DNA of 64,000 nt from contig NZ_CP040106.1 of NCBI RefSeq assembly GCF_005281475.1, positions 5,694,001 to 5,758,000 of the forward strand, written 5' to 3'. A model generated the notes under the pieces. The model had not been told where the DNA came from. It was given only the letters and a program-made list of their open reading frames with translations, and ran no database searches. Made by a program: the position numbers and the translations under genes. The DNA is from Echinicola rosea (GTDB lineage: Bacteria; Bacteroidota; Bacteroidia; Cytophagales; Cyclobacteriaceae). Below are positions 8,367 to 17,363 of this stretch, one piece after another; the stretch's first letter is position 1; every line of letters begins with the position of its first letter.

Positions 8367-9211
8367 AACATTTCGTTTTTGATGGTTAGAAATTAATTAT
8401 GGACACCGCCCCGCTTGAGGGCAACCAAAGCCAAGTGGCAACGGAATAAATGAAGGCTTGGCGGGGAGCATGTGTTTATGCCGGACACTCTTGGCTGCCC
8501 CGGCTGCCCGAAAGCGAACTTTGTGCAGTGATTAATGAATAATTAAATACCCTCTCCTTTCAAGAATTATCATATGCTTTATTTGAGGAGTGTTAGGTTA
8601 AATAACGGCTATCGACAAATCCTCCCATCAAGTCTGGGAATATGCAGCAGGGATAGGAGCGGCATCCCCGGCCTTGCCGGGATACAGCGGATAGCCCGGC
8701 CCGTAGGGGCTGCCCAAAACACATTTGATACCTCTCCTCAAATGAATGGTTTAACCGTTCAGCCCAAATTTTAAAAAAATTATCAAGCATGGGATTTCAT
8801 CAACCAATTGCCATAATTTGAATAAAACTTCAGCAATATCAAAGATAAGCACCAGTCCTACTCCCTTTCTGTGTATGGCTCTCTAGTATGCCAATATTCC
8901 ATTAGCTATTCCTGTTGGGCAATATTACTTTGGACTCTCCTTTGGATAGCAATTTCAATATAAAAGTCGCTCTGGCCATTATATTTCATTGGCCGATCCT
9001 GAAGTGCGAAGCGTATTTTTTTATTAAAAACTTAAATTGGGACAATAGCCTCAAATGATGTCAATTTTATGGCCCTTAGAATTTTTGGATTATTGATTTC
9101 CCCAACATTTCGGTTGGCAGAAAAGAAATTACGGAAGACGTATCGAAAAGGCAATCAAGATCATATACCAAATCGTTGCTCATAAGCCAAAACCACTTTA
9201 GAAGAGATCCC
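8367..9211. other. 845-base stretch without a convincing gene
   Basis: Between radC and mocA. GC-rich segments with short palindromes lie at 8405-8475 (CCCCGC with GCGGGG) and 8650-8716 (listed separately). The small open frames on both strands around 8574-8790 overlap the structured GC-rich segment and look accidental. The rest is AT-rich with no recognisable protein remnant. Likely the eroded end of the element that brought radC. Confidence 0.5.
8648..8718 (+). ncRNA. Possible Flavo-1-like structured RNA
   Basis: The segment contains GGATAGGAGCGGCATCCCC, then GGCCTTGCCGGGATACAG, then CGGATAGCCCGGCCCGTAGG and GGCTGCCC. I associate the words AGCGGCATCC and CAGCGGATAGCCCG with a recurrent noncoding element of Bacteroidota (my recollection of the Flavo-1 motif). 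Complementary words allow stems (GGGAT with ATCCC; CCCGGCC with GGCCTTGCCGGG-type pairing). Identity rests on memory of the motif, not on a model search. Confidence 0.4.
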
Positions 9212-9859
9212 TTAAACTCCCAACCTATCAATAAGATTCAAATAGTCTTCCATGGTATCTATATCCACTTCACCTTTAGAGAGCGCTAACGTTTCTAAAC
9301 CTTCAAAATCAGCAAATAATTGTTTGGCTCCCGAATTGCCCTTTAATTCCATTAAGCGTGGGAAACAGCTCCTGTGAAATAGTGCAGGAACTCCTTTCTG
9401 GCCGCCATAAAAGCTGGCGACAATCTTTGCCTTTGATTGATATTGGAGATCTATTAAGCCCTTCAAATGCCCACTGGTGACATAGGGTTGGTCACAAAGC
9501 ATTATTATGGCATATTCTATCGCAGGATAAAGGCTTTGTAGATGGTCTATCCCTATTCTAATAGAAGAAGCAATCCCCTCACTGGAACCAGAATTTAGAG
9601 CAATGGAAAGATCCAGTCCCTGTAATTCTTTTTGATGTAAATGGGCCTTTTCCCCCAGCACCACCACAACTTGATCAGGTTTTGCGGCCAAGGCTTTTTT
9701 TGAGGATCTCTTGAGTAAAGTTTCCCCTTGGACCCTTAACATTTGTTTGTCCTTTCCAAGCCTGATGGAATTGCCTGCAGCTAAAATAATGATACCGTAC
9801 TTCCCGGTATTTACATCACAGGATTCTTTATCGGACTTGATTATTTGTTTATTTTTCAT
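9212..9859 (-). CDS. mocA: MocA-like molybdenum cofactor cytidylyltransferase
   Basis: 215 residues with the NTP-transferase signature near the N-terminus (IIILAAGNSIRLGKDKQ), the LCDQPYV metal/nucleotide segment and KGVPALFH. MocA-type enzymes convert Mo-molybdopterin to the cytosine dinucleotide form used by xanthine dehydrogenase/aldehyde oxidase-type hydroxylases. The nearby IorA/IorB-like hydroxylase genes, moaE, moaD, moaA and xdhC support this over a MobA guanylyltransferase. About 90 bases downstream of moaE on the same strand. Confidence 0.85.
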   Translation of the reverse strand: MKNKQIIKSDKESCDVNTGKYGIIILAAGNSIRLGKDKQMLRVQGETLLKRSSKKALAAKPDQVVVVLGEKAHLHQKELQGLDLSIALNSGSSEGIASSIRIGIDHLQSLYPAIEYAIIMLCDQPYVTSGHLKGLIDLQYQSKAKIVASFYGGQKGVPALFHRSCFPRLMELKGNSGAKQLFADFEGLETLALSKGEVDIDTMEDYLNLIDRLGV

Positions 9860-9949
9860 TATTTATCTTCAAGTACCTGTTAACACTCCGATAAAATAAT
9901 CAGGGAAATCAGTTCAGGCAAATCGCACTACACCTATATACCATTTATA

Positions 9950-10396
9950 CTACTGATTTACTTTCCATTGCTCGCTATTGTCATCAAATACTTCTTTGCC
10001 CCAAATGGGAAGTTCCGATTTGATCCGTTCCACCAATTCATTGCAGGCCGCTATTGCCGCTTTTCGGTGAGGGGAGGACGTAAATACAAACAAGCAGATC
10101 TCGCCCACATTCACTTCTCCCAAGCTATGATAAATATGTAAGCAGGTAAGATCATATTTGGAAAAAGTTTCTTCTCTAATTTCCCTTGCCTTCTCCAATG
10201 CCATATCTCTATACGCAGTATATTCAATGGCTACCACCTTCCTACCATTATTTTCATCTGTCCGGATCTGTCCCAAAAATATTGAATGTGCCCCTATGGC
10301 TGTTTTGACTCCATGATTGGCTATTGACTTGGCTATTTTATCCGGGGGAATTGCTCCGTTAACAAATATGTCTTTGATATTATTGGCTTTTTCCAT
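9950..10396 (-). CDS. moaE: Molybdopterin synthase catalytic subunit MoaE
   Basis: 148 residues, usual MoaE length. Visible features: GAHSIFLGQIRTDENNGRKVVAIEYTAY near the N-terminus (split here only for naming: FLGQIR and VVAIEYTAY), HIYHSLGEVNVGE in the middle and the C-terminal lysines in PIWGKEVFDD that belong to the active site. It inserts two sulfurs into cPMP, taken from thiocarboxylated MoaD. The moaD copy in this window is frameshifted. The 265 bases upstream (10397-10661) show no confident gene. Confidence 0.93.
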   Translation of the reverse strand: MEKANNIKDIFVNGAIPPDKIAKSIANHGVKTAIGAHSIFLGQIRTDENNGRKVVAIEYTAYRDMALEKAREIREETFSKYDLTCLHIYHSLGEVNVGEICLFVFTSSPHRKAAIAACNELVERIKSELPIWGKEVFDDNSEQWKVNQ

Positions 10397-10661
10397 TTAC
10401 TGATTATCTATTTTTTCTCCCAAAGTCAGCTCCTTTTAAGGTGGTGCGACAGCACCGTCTCCAATCCAGGCCAACCAGGCCACTTTAAATTCATCATGGC
10501 TGAATGGACTTTACCCATTGTCCAGCCTTCCTTCACTGGCCCAACATTCATGTGTTCTTTCATTCCATATCTTTATGACCATTTTACCCAGTATCCACCA
10601 ATTGGAGGGTAAGCACTTGTGGTGACTTCCCTTCAAAATCACTATTTGTCCAGTCTTTTTC

Positions 10662-11369
10662 CTACAACAACTTTCTATCTCCCAACTTCTTAAAAAAGTC
10701 CTCCCGATAGTTTCTACTGATAGGATAGAGCTCTTCCCCTATCAATACTTCATTTGATTGGACTTCGTCGATATGCCGCATATTGATTATAAACGACCGG
10801 TGAATCCGCACAAACTCACCAGGCAGTGCATTTGCAATGCTGGTCAAAGAGACCAATGACATTACTTTTCTAGTTGGCGTGATGATTTTAATATATTCTC
10901 TTTGAGCCTCAATGGCCTGTATTTCTTCAAACAGGAATTTCACAATTCTTGTATCGGTTTTAATAAAAAAGTAATCAAGTATTTCTCTTTTTACCTCGGT
11001 AGCGACTTGGACCGAAAGGTATTCTACCGCTTTATCTATTGCTTTTCTGAAGCGTTCGAAAGATACTGGCTTCATCAAATAATCAATCACATCTAATTCA
11101 TAGCCTTTTACTGCATATTCTTCATAAGCAGTAACAAATATGGTAAGAGGCTTTTCCACCAATTCATCTAGTAAATCCATACCTGTCATCAGGGGCATTC
11201 GGATATCCAGCAAAAGAATATCAACAGGCTTCTCCTTCAAAAATACCATAGCCTCCTCTCCGTTGCTGCATACACCTGCCAACTCCAACATTCCGACTTT
11301 GGAAACGTAATCTATGAGCAATTTTCTTGCAGGAGGCTCATCGTCTACTATAAGTATTTGGTATTTCAT
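10662..11369 (-). CDS. LytTR-family response regulator
   Basis: 235 residues. Receiver domain ~1-120 with phospho-acceptor Asp at about residue 55 (ILLLDIRMP), acidic pair DDEP at 9-12 and Lys in MKPVSFERF. A LytTR DNA-binding domain follows (~135-235), including IKIITPTRKVMSL and RIHRSFIINMRHI. Its start codon overlaps the histidine kinase stop by four bases, so both are translated from one message. Targets unknown; it is next to the Mo-enzyme genes. Confidence 0.93.
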   Translation of the reverse strand: MKYQILIVDDEPPARKLLIDYVSKVGMLELAGVCSNGEEAMVFLKEKPVDILLLDIRMPLMTGMDLLDELVEKPLTIFVTAYEEYAVKGYELDVIDYLMKPVSFERFRKAIDKAVEYLSVQVATEVKREILDYFFIKTDTRIVKFLFEEIQAIEAQREYIKIITPTRKVMSLVSLTSIANALPGEFVRIHRSFIINMRHIDEVQSNEVLIGEELYPISRNYREDFFKKLGDRKLL

Positions 11370-12364
11370 TTTAAATCTATGGTTAGTTTAACTTCAAAGG
11401 AAGTAGCGTCCTGATCCAAGATCAGCTCATGCTTTCCTGGATAAATTAGGTTCAATCTTTTTTTCACATTTGACAATCCTACCCCACTTTCCTGTTCTGC
11501 AGTCTTACGAGCATCAATTATATCATTCTTAATATAAAAGTGAAGATTCTCTTTTGCATCTATTTCAAGCTTAATATCTATTCTCCCGTCCATGGTGTTT
11601 CCATGTTTAAAGGCGTTTTCGAGAAAAACCAGGAAGATCAAATGAGCGATTCTATGTCTGTCTTTGACTCCTTCATGCTTAAAAACAATTATCGGTTTTT
11701 CATCCAGCTTTAACCTCCACAGCTCAATGAAATTTTCCATAAAAACAATCTCCCTATTAAGCGAAATAAACCTTCCTTGGTCCTCATATAACATATGACG
11801 CATCATTTCGGAAAGCTTCATAATCGCCGATGCAGTATTATGTTCTTTGAAATAAGCCATCGAATAAATATTATTCAATGTATTGAACAGGAAATGAGGG
11901 CTCAACTGAAGCTTCAGAAACTTCAACTCTGAGGCCAACTGACTGTTTCGAAGTTCTATTTCTTTTCTCTGCGCCGAGATCATATTGGCAAAAAACCAAA
12001 TGACCGTGGTGATAAGGTAAAAACCAATAGCCGGAACCGACCTGATAAAATAAGTATAAGTAACGGAGCGGTGGGACATTCCGAGAAGATTTACCCGTAA
12101 AAGTACAATGCCCACCACTATTCCAATGGATGCCAAAATATAAGCGCTGTACTTTCCTTTTCTATAAAGCCTCGGCAACAGGACATAATAATTTAAGTAA
12201 GCGATGGACGAAGAAGTCAATACATCAGAGATCACTGCGCCCCAAAGTTGCTCAGAAGAATATATCCAACCACTGAGGGCAGCGTATAAAATAGCCCCAT
12301 AACACAGCCAGAAAAGGAAATGGAGCGCATAGAATGCCGGACGCGATATGAAACTATTTTTCAT
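11366..12364 (-). CDS. LytS/YehU-type sensor histidine kinase
   Basis: 332 residues. Four hydrophobic segments in residues ~10-130 make a membrane sensor region without a large extracellular loop. A HisKA_3-like (PF06580) segment follows with QLSPHFLFNTLNNI, phospho-acceptor His about 157, then the ATPase part with ENAFKHG and GVGLSNVKKRL. Pairs with the overlapping LytTR regulator. Divergent from the NTF2-like gene pair. Confidence 0.93.
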   Translation of the reverse strand: MKNSFISRPAFYALHFLFWLCYGAILYAALSGWIYSSEQLWGAVISDVLTSSSIAYLNYYVLLPRLYRKGKYSAYILASIGIVVGIVLLRVNLLGMSHRSVTYTYFIRSVPAIGFYLITTVIWFFANMISAQRKEIELRNSQLASELKFLKLQLSPHFLFNTLNNIYSMAYFKEHNTASAIMKLSEMMRHMLYEDQGRFISLNREIVFMENFIELWRLKLDEKPIIVFKHEGVKDRHRIAHLIFLVFLENAFKHGNTMDGRIDIKLEIDAKENLHFYIKNDIIDARKTAEQESGVGLSNVKKRLNLIYPGKHELILDQDATSFEVKLTIDLK

Positions 12365-12710
12365 TTTGGAAATTTAGGCATTTAAATAACATCATATTTC
12401 AGCAATCATCCAACTGACAGCTGTGCTCTACGGAAGGCATTTTTTATTCAACAAGTTGTAAATGCAAAAGTCTGAATGTTCCTATCCCTTAGGGGTGTTT
12501 TCATTCGTAGATCAAAACAGTTGACTGGGTGAGAGAATCTTGCTGTCTATTGATTTTGTTAAAAATATAGGATTATTATTCGTCTATTGGTAATGTGTCA
12601 AAAGGTTAATTGAATACGGGGGAAATAAACCGTAAATCGAAAACCATCAACATAAATTAGGTTCAATTTGCTGAAAGGCTTTGACAAATAAGCACCACAA
12701 AAAAAATGAA
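12365..12710. other. 346-base divergent intergenic region
   Basis: Separates the histidine kinase (minus) from the NTF2-like operon (plus) and so must hold both promoters. AT-rich; no coding remnant or strong palindrome was seen, and I could not fix a convincing -33/-7 pair. Confidence 0.4.
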
Positions 12711-13169
12711 ATGAAAATCGTGAAAAAGCAACTATTTATATTGACCCTCATTATTCTGAGCGCTACTTACTCTTTTGCCCAATCTTCCACTGAGCAGGAA
12801 ATCAAAAAGCTCTCCATGGACAAGTGGCAATGGATGGCTGATAAAGATGTGGCGAAACTGGAAAAGCTCTTTGACGACAAGGCCAAATTTGTCCACATGA
12901 GTGGAAGCTGGAGAAAAGACCGCGAGCTGGAAATCATCGAATCCGGAAGTATATGGTATAAAAATGCAGATGTGCATGACACGGCCCTTGAGATTTCAGG
13001 AAATACTGCAGTGGTATGGAACCGAATCACCTTGACTGCTTTCGTAAGAGGCAGCGATGTAACCACTGAGTTTACGGTAACCGAAGTCTACCAAAAGCAG
13101 AAAAAAGAATGGAAAATGCTGGCCTTGACATTCAGCAGCGTAAGGGACACTCACGAAATCGAACATTAA
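12711..13169 (+). CDS. Secreted NTF2-like (DUF4440) protein, copy 1
   Basis: 152 residues from the ATG at 12711, chosen because it gives a clean signal peptide (MKIVKKQLFILTLIILSA, cleavage after SFAQ). The mature part is an NTF2-like cone fold: KWQWMADKDVAKLEKLFDD, FVHMSGSW, then strands ending VYQKQKKEWKMLALTFSS. It is clearly paralogous to the next gene. Function unknown; DUF4440 members bind small molecules or act as enzymes such as isomerases. First gene of a plus-strand run. Confidence 0.8.
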   Translation: MKIVKKQLFILTLIILSATYSFAQSSTEQEIKKLSMDKWQWMADKDVAKLEKLFDDKAKFVHMSGSWRKDRELEIIESGSIWYKNADVHDTALEISGNTAVVWNRITLTAFVRGSDVTTEFTVTEVYQKQKKEWKMLALTFSSVRDTHEIEH

Positions 13170-13188
13170 TCCAAATACCATATTAACC

Positions 13189-13635
13189 ATGCTAAAGACA
13201 ATTATTGGATGCTTCCTTCTCTTCTTAGCCACAGGAATTAGCTATGCGCAAGACGAGACGAGCAAACAAGAAATCATCGAGCTATCCAAAACCAAATGGC
13301 AGTGGATGGCAGACAAGGAAGCTGATAAACTCGCCGAGCTTTTTGACGAAAAAGCTGTTTTCGTCCACATGGGCGGTTCCTGGGGCAAGGAACAAGAAGT
13401 GAACATTATCCGCAGTGGTGGGATTTGGTATAAAAAAGCCGATATCCACGAAGTATCCGTGGAGATCATCGATAACACCGCCATCTTGCTGAACCGCATC
13501 ACCTTGATAGCCGAAGTGGGAGGAAACGAAGTGACCAATCCATTTGAGGTCACGGAAGTGTATATCAAAAAAGCTGAAGGATGGAAGCTCGGGTCTCTCT
13601 CCTTCACCAAACTGATGGGATTCGGGGACCAATAA
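13189..13635 (+). CDS. Secreted NTF2-like (DUF4440) protein, copy 2
   Basis: 148 residues with a signal peptide (MLKTIIGCFLLFLATGISYAQ). The mature part repeats the pattern of copy 1 almost residue for residue (KWQWMADKEADKLAELFDEKAVFVHMGGSW, broken here as KWQWMADKEADKL and VFVHMGGSW), so the two arose by tandem duplication. Nineteen bases separate it from copy 1 and twelve from the flavodoxin gene, suggesting one operon. Confidence 0.82.
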   Translation: MLKTIIGCFLLFLATGISYAQDETSKQEIIELSKTKWQWMADKEADKLAELFDEKAVFVHMGGSWGKEQEVNIIRSGGIWYKKADIHEVSVEIIDNTAILLNRITLIAEVGGNEVTNPFEVTEVYIKKAEGWKLGSLSFTKLMGFGDQ

Positions 13636-13647
13636 AATTAATTTGCT

Positions 13648-14256
13648 ATGAGATTCTTCCTTCTGTTCATTTTCCTTTTTGGCTCCCTGAGTTGTACCAG
13701 CCAGACCCAAACAGAGATCGATGCCAATGCGGTGGAAACAACCCCGGACAAAATCCTCATCGTGTATCTCACACGCACTAAAAACACGAAAGCTGTGGCA
13801 AAGATGATTGAGGCAAAAGTGGGAGGCACTTTGGTAAGTCTGGAATTGGAGACTCCCTACCCTGAGGATTATGAAGCCATTGTCGCACAGGTTACAGTGG
13901 AAAATGAGACCGGAACACTACCTCCCTTAAAGACCAAAGTTGACCTTTCCCGATACGAAACCATCTTTGTTGGCTTTCCGACTTGGGGCATGCAGCTACC
14001 GCCACCGATGAAAACATTCCTAAATGAAAATGATCTCAGTGGGAAAACCGTCATTCCCTTTAATACCAATGCAGGTTACGGAATCGGAAGCAGCTTTGAG
14101 ACGGTAGCCGAACTCTGCTCGGAAAGCACTATCCTGGAAGGTTACTCTACAAGGGGCGGAATCGAACGCAACGGAGTGTTATTTGTCATGGAAGGAGAAA
14201 AAGAGGTGGAAGTGAAAAAAGAAGTCCATGATTGGTTGACCAATTTAGGGTTTTAG
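13648..14256 (+). CDS. Flavodoxin-like lipoprotein
   Basis: 202 residues. N-terminal lipoprotein signal (MRFFLLFIFLFGSLSC, lipobox GSLSC). The rest is a flavodoxin fold: ILIVYLTRTKNTKAVAKMI as the FMN phosphate loop, PLKTKVDLSRYETIFVGFPTWG for the second flavin loop (see VGFPTWGMQLPPPM), and FNTNAGYGIGSSF. Probably binds FMN and transfers electrons outside the cytoplasm or at the membrane. Third gene of the NTF2-like run; upstream of the exported molybdoenzyme genes, to which it might donate or accept electrons (inference). Confidence 0.85.
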   Translation: MRFFLLFIFLFGSLSCTSQTQTEIDANAVETTPDKILIVYLTRTKNTKAVAKMIEAKVGGTLVSLELETPYPEDYEAIVAQVTVENETGTLPPLKTKVDLSRYETIFVGFPTWGMQLPPPMKTFLNENDLSGKTVIPFNTNAGYGIGSSFETVAELCSESTILEGYSTRGGIERNGVLFVMEGEKEVEVKKEVHDWLTNLGF

Positions 14257-14533
14257 TTGTCAGTATTATTTCGTGTAATAAAGAATTATTAAAGCCAATG
14301 TTTCAATAAGGACTAAAAACTCAAACGAAGTGCAACAATGAACAACCAATAAATCAGGTAAGACCTTAAATTATAAAATATTGATAGAATAGCTAAAACA
14401 GAAGATTATCCAAAAACATGGACTTAATTTTGATTGTAAATGGTGGAGAAAATAGGTAAATTCCATTTTAGGGGCTTCTTCGTTGATAATCTCTATTTTT
14501 TAAAATTTCGGATAAAAAATGTGAAACAAATTC

Positions 14534-16774
14534 ATGAAAACCGCTAGCACTAAAATCAACCGTCGTTCATTTTTAAAAGTCACTTCGCTCACTGGAGGAG
14601 GAATGCTACTCAGCCTAAATTGGCTAGCGGCCTGCAAACCTAGTCAAGATGAGTCTTTGGGGATGCCCAAGGAATGGTTTCAATTTAATGGATTTATTAA
14701 AATCGGTGAAAATGGAAAGGTGACTATTATGTCACCAAATCCAGAAGGTGGACAAAACGTAAAAACGTCCATGCCGATGATCGTAGCAGAGGAACTTGAT
14801 GTGGATTGGAAGAATGTCATTGTAGAACAAGCAGATTTGGATACCAAGTATTTTACAAGACAGTTTATCGGAGGCAGTCAGGCAATCCGATCTGGATATA
14901 CCAGCCTAAGAACCGCAGGTGCCACAGCACGTGCAATGTTGGTGGATGCCGCAGCCAAAAGCTGGAATGTTCCCGCAGATGGAATCACGGTGAAATCCAG
15001 TACGATCTATCACAAAGCGTCCGATAAATCTGCTAATTTCGGTGAGTTTGCTTCTCTGGCAGCGACGATGCCAGTTCCAGAAGAAGTTCAACTAAAAGCC
15101 AACAATAATTTCACTATTATGGGCAGTTCAAAAAAGAATGTCGAAGCAAAAAATATTGTAACCGGAAAACCGCTTTTTGGAATAGACACCCAATGCGAAG
15201 GAATGCTAATAGCAATGATCATTCATCCTCCTGCTTTTGGGAAGCAACTAAAATCCTTTGACGATTCCAAGGCCAGAAAAATGCCAGGAATAAAGGATGT
15301 TTTTCGAATCAAACCACTTCAAGACGATTACAAAAGAACGTTTTTTGATACCGTTCAATTCACAGACCTAATTGCCATAGTAGGCAACAGCACTTGGGAA
15401 GTACTTCAGGCAAAGAAAGTAATCCAGACGGAATGGGAAATTCAGGAAGCCTATGAGGAAAAACGTGATATGTTCGGAAGGGAAGGAACCAGGGTGGTAC
15501 CAAGGGGATTAGAAAGCACCACTTCCCAAGAGCAAGCAATGAAAAAGGCAGCTAAAACCCCTCGGGTTCAAAGAAAAGATGGGGATCCAGAAACTGCATT
15601 CAAGAACGCATCAAAGACTATAGAGAGGACTTACACAGGTCCCTTTTTATCACATAATTGCATGGAACCGATGAATTTCTTTGCCCATGTCCAAGAAGAC
15701 AAAGTAATCTGCTCCGGTCCTTTGCAAAAACCAGAATTGACAGAAAAGGCACTCTCTTCCAGATTGGGAATCCCCCTTGAAAACATAGAAATTGCTATGA
15801 CCAGGCTAGGTGGTGGCTATGGACGAAGATCATATGCACACTGGTTAATCGAGGCCGCTGTCATTTCGAAAAAGGTGAATGCGCCAATCAAGCTGATATA
15901 CACCAGGGAAGATGATATGACAAGCGGTATCTACCGCTCTCGCTACCAGGCAACCTACAGGGCTGCACTGGATGAAAACAATCAATTGGTGGCTTTCCAT
16001 GTAAATGCCGGCGGGCTTCCCGAGAATCCATTATATCCAAATAGATTTCCTGCCGGAGCTGTGGACAACTATCTGGCAGAAGGTTGGGATGTACCATCCA
16101 ATATCACTACAGGTTCATTCCGAGCACCTCGTTCCAATTTCATGGCTTGTGTCGAACAATCATTTTTGGATGAAGTGGCCGAGTTGGCAGGAAAAGACCC
16201 CATTGATTTCCGTTTGGAACTATTGGAAAAATCAAAGAATAATCCTGTCGGTGAAAGAAATGACTATGACCCTGATCGCTATGAAAAAGTACTCCAACTT
16301 GTAAAGGACAAAGCTGATTGGTCCAACCCAACTCCAGGGATATCCAGAGGAGTTTCAGCTTATTTCTGTCACAATAGCTATGCGGCCCAAGTTTTGGATT
16401 TGAAGCTGGTAAATGGACAGGTCAAAATAGACAAGGTGACCAATGCCATTGATTGTGGAATTGTCATCAATCCTGATGCTGCCAAAAATCTCTGTGAAGG
16501 TGCTGTTGTGGATGGGATAGGAACTGCCATGTTTGGTGAGCTGACATTTGAAAATGGAGTGGTGTCCAAATCCAATTTTGACAGATACAAACAGATTCGA
16601 ATGGTAGATGCGCCTAAAACCATTGAAACCTATTTCGTGGAAAACGGAAAAGACCCTTCGGGGCTTGGCGAACCTGCCTACCCTCCTGTATTTGCAGCCT
16701 TAGCCAATGCGCTATATCAAGCCACAGGAAATCGGTTTTACCATCAACCATTTGTCCATCAACTAAACAGTTAA
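14534..16774 (+). CDS. Mo-hydroxylase large subunit, IorB-like, copy 1
   Basis: 746 residues, typical of isoquinoline 1-oxidoreductase beta-type subunits. N-terminus has a twin-arginine signal (NRRSFLKVTS) with a possible lipobox (LNWLAAC), so it is exported folded with its cofactor. Domain pattern of aldehyde oxidase/xanthine dehydrogenase: MPMIVAEELDVDWK, MTRLGGGYGRR, TGSFRAPRSNF, and the C-terminal GLGEPAYPP whose Glu is the expected catalytic base. Hydroxylates or oxidises an unknown substrate. About 120 bases before the 2Fe-2S subunit; closely similar to copy 2 downstream. Confidence 0.93.
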   Translation: MKTASTKINRRSFLKVTSLTGGGMLLSLNWLAACKPSQDESLGMPKEWFQFNGFIKIGENGKVTIMSPNPEGGQNVKTSMPMIVAEELDVDWKNVIVEQADLDTKYFTRQFIGGSQAIRSGYTSLRTAGATARAMLVDAAAKSWNVPADGITVKSSTIYHKASDKSANFGEFASLAATMPVPEEVQLKANNNFTIMGSSKKNVEAKNIVTGKPLFGIDTQCEGMLIAMIIHPPAFGKQLKSFDDSKARKMPGIKDVFRIKPLQDDYKRTFFDTVQFTDLIAIVGNSTWEVLQAKKVIQTEWEIQEAYEEKRDMFGREGTRVVPRGLESTTSQEQAMKKAAKTPRVQRKDGDPETAFKNASKTIERTYTGPFLSHNCMEPMNFFAHVQEDKVICSGPLQKPELTEKALSSRLGIPLENIEIAMTRLGGGYGRRSYAHWLIEAAVISKKVNAPIKLIYTREDDMTSGIYRSRYQATYRAALDENNQLVAFHVNAGGLPENPLYPNRFPAGAVDNYLAEGWDVPSNITTGSFRAPRSNFMACVEQSFLDEVAELAGKDPIDFRLELLEKSKNNPVGERNDYDPDRYEKVLQLVKDKADWSNPTPGISRGVSAYFCHNSYAAQVLDLKLVNGQVKIDKVTNAIDCGIVINPDAAKNLCEGAVVDGIGTAMFGELTFENGVVSKSNFDRYKQIRMVDAPKTIETYFVENGKDPSGLGEPAYPPVFAALANALYQATGNRFYHQPFVHQLNS

Positions 16775-16893
16775 ATGATTATCAAGGCTAATTTGAACAA
16801 CTAATCACTCAATTATCAAATATTTATGGCTTGAATTTAGTCATTAAAACGAAGTATAAATATTTAGTATAGGCATAAATAAATAAAAAACAT

Positions 16894-17352
16894 ATGGCAC
16901 AGTATAACTTAAACATCAATGGCAAAACACACCAAGTAGATGTGGCTCCTAACACACCTCTTCTTTGGGTATTGAGAGATCATTTAGATTTAGTCGGCAC
17001 CAAATTCGGCTGTGGAATAGCCCAGTGTGGCGCCTGTACGGTACATGTAGAGGGTAATGCGATAAGATCCTGCTCCTACCCAGTAAGTGCGATAGAAGAC
17101 AAAAAAGTTATTACTATAGAAGGCCTGTCCGAAAATGGGGATCATCCTGTACAAAAAGCTTGGCTAGAACATGATGTTCCACAATGTGGCTATTGTCAAG
17201 CTGGACAAATAATGACTGCAGCTTCGCTATTAGCCAAAACCCCTAATCCAACGGATGAAGAAATTTCTCAAGCCATGAACGGTAATATCTGTCGCTGTGG
17301 TACTTATACCCGAATTAAGGCCGCCATTAAAACAGCTTCAAAATCAATTTAA
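16894..17352 (+). CDS. 2Fe-2S subunit of Mo-hydroxylase, IorA-like
   Basis: 152 residues with two [2Fe-2S] sites: the plant-ferredoxin type with Cys 40, 45, 48 and 60 ([13 protein letters not shown]), and the C-terminal helical domain with Cys 98, 101, 133 and 135 ([16 protein letters not shown]). No signal peptide, so it presumably rides out with a Tat-bearing large subunit. It passes electrons from the Mo site to an outside acceptor. Twelve bases before the second large-subunit gene. Confidence 0.95.
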   Translation: MAQYNLNINGKTHQVDVAPNTPLLWVLRDHLDLVGTKFGCGIAQCGACTVHVEGNAIRSCSYPVSAIEDKKVITIEGLSENGDHPVQKAWLEHDVPQCGYCQAGQIMTAASLLAKTPNPTDEEISQAMNGNICRCGTYTRIKAAIKTASKSI

Positions 17353-17363
17353 CCCACTGCACC

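Noticed and set aside
10397..10661. Possible decayed gene between moaE and the LytTR regulator
   Set aside because: Several protein-like strings appear in three different frames with stops between them; none could be tied to a family.
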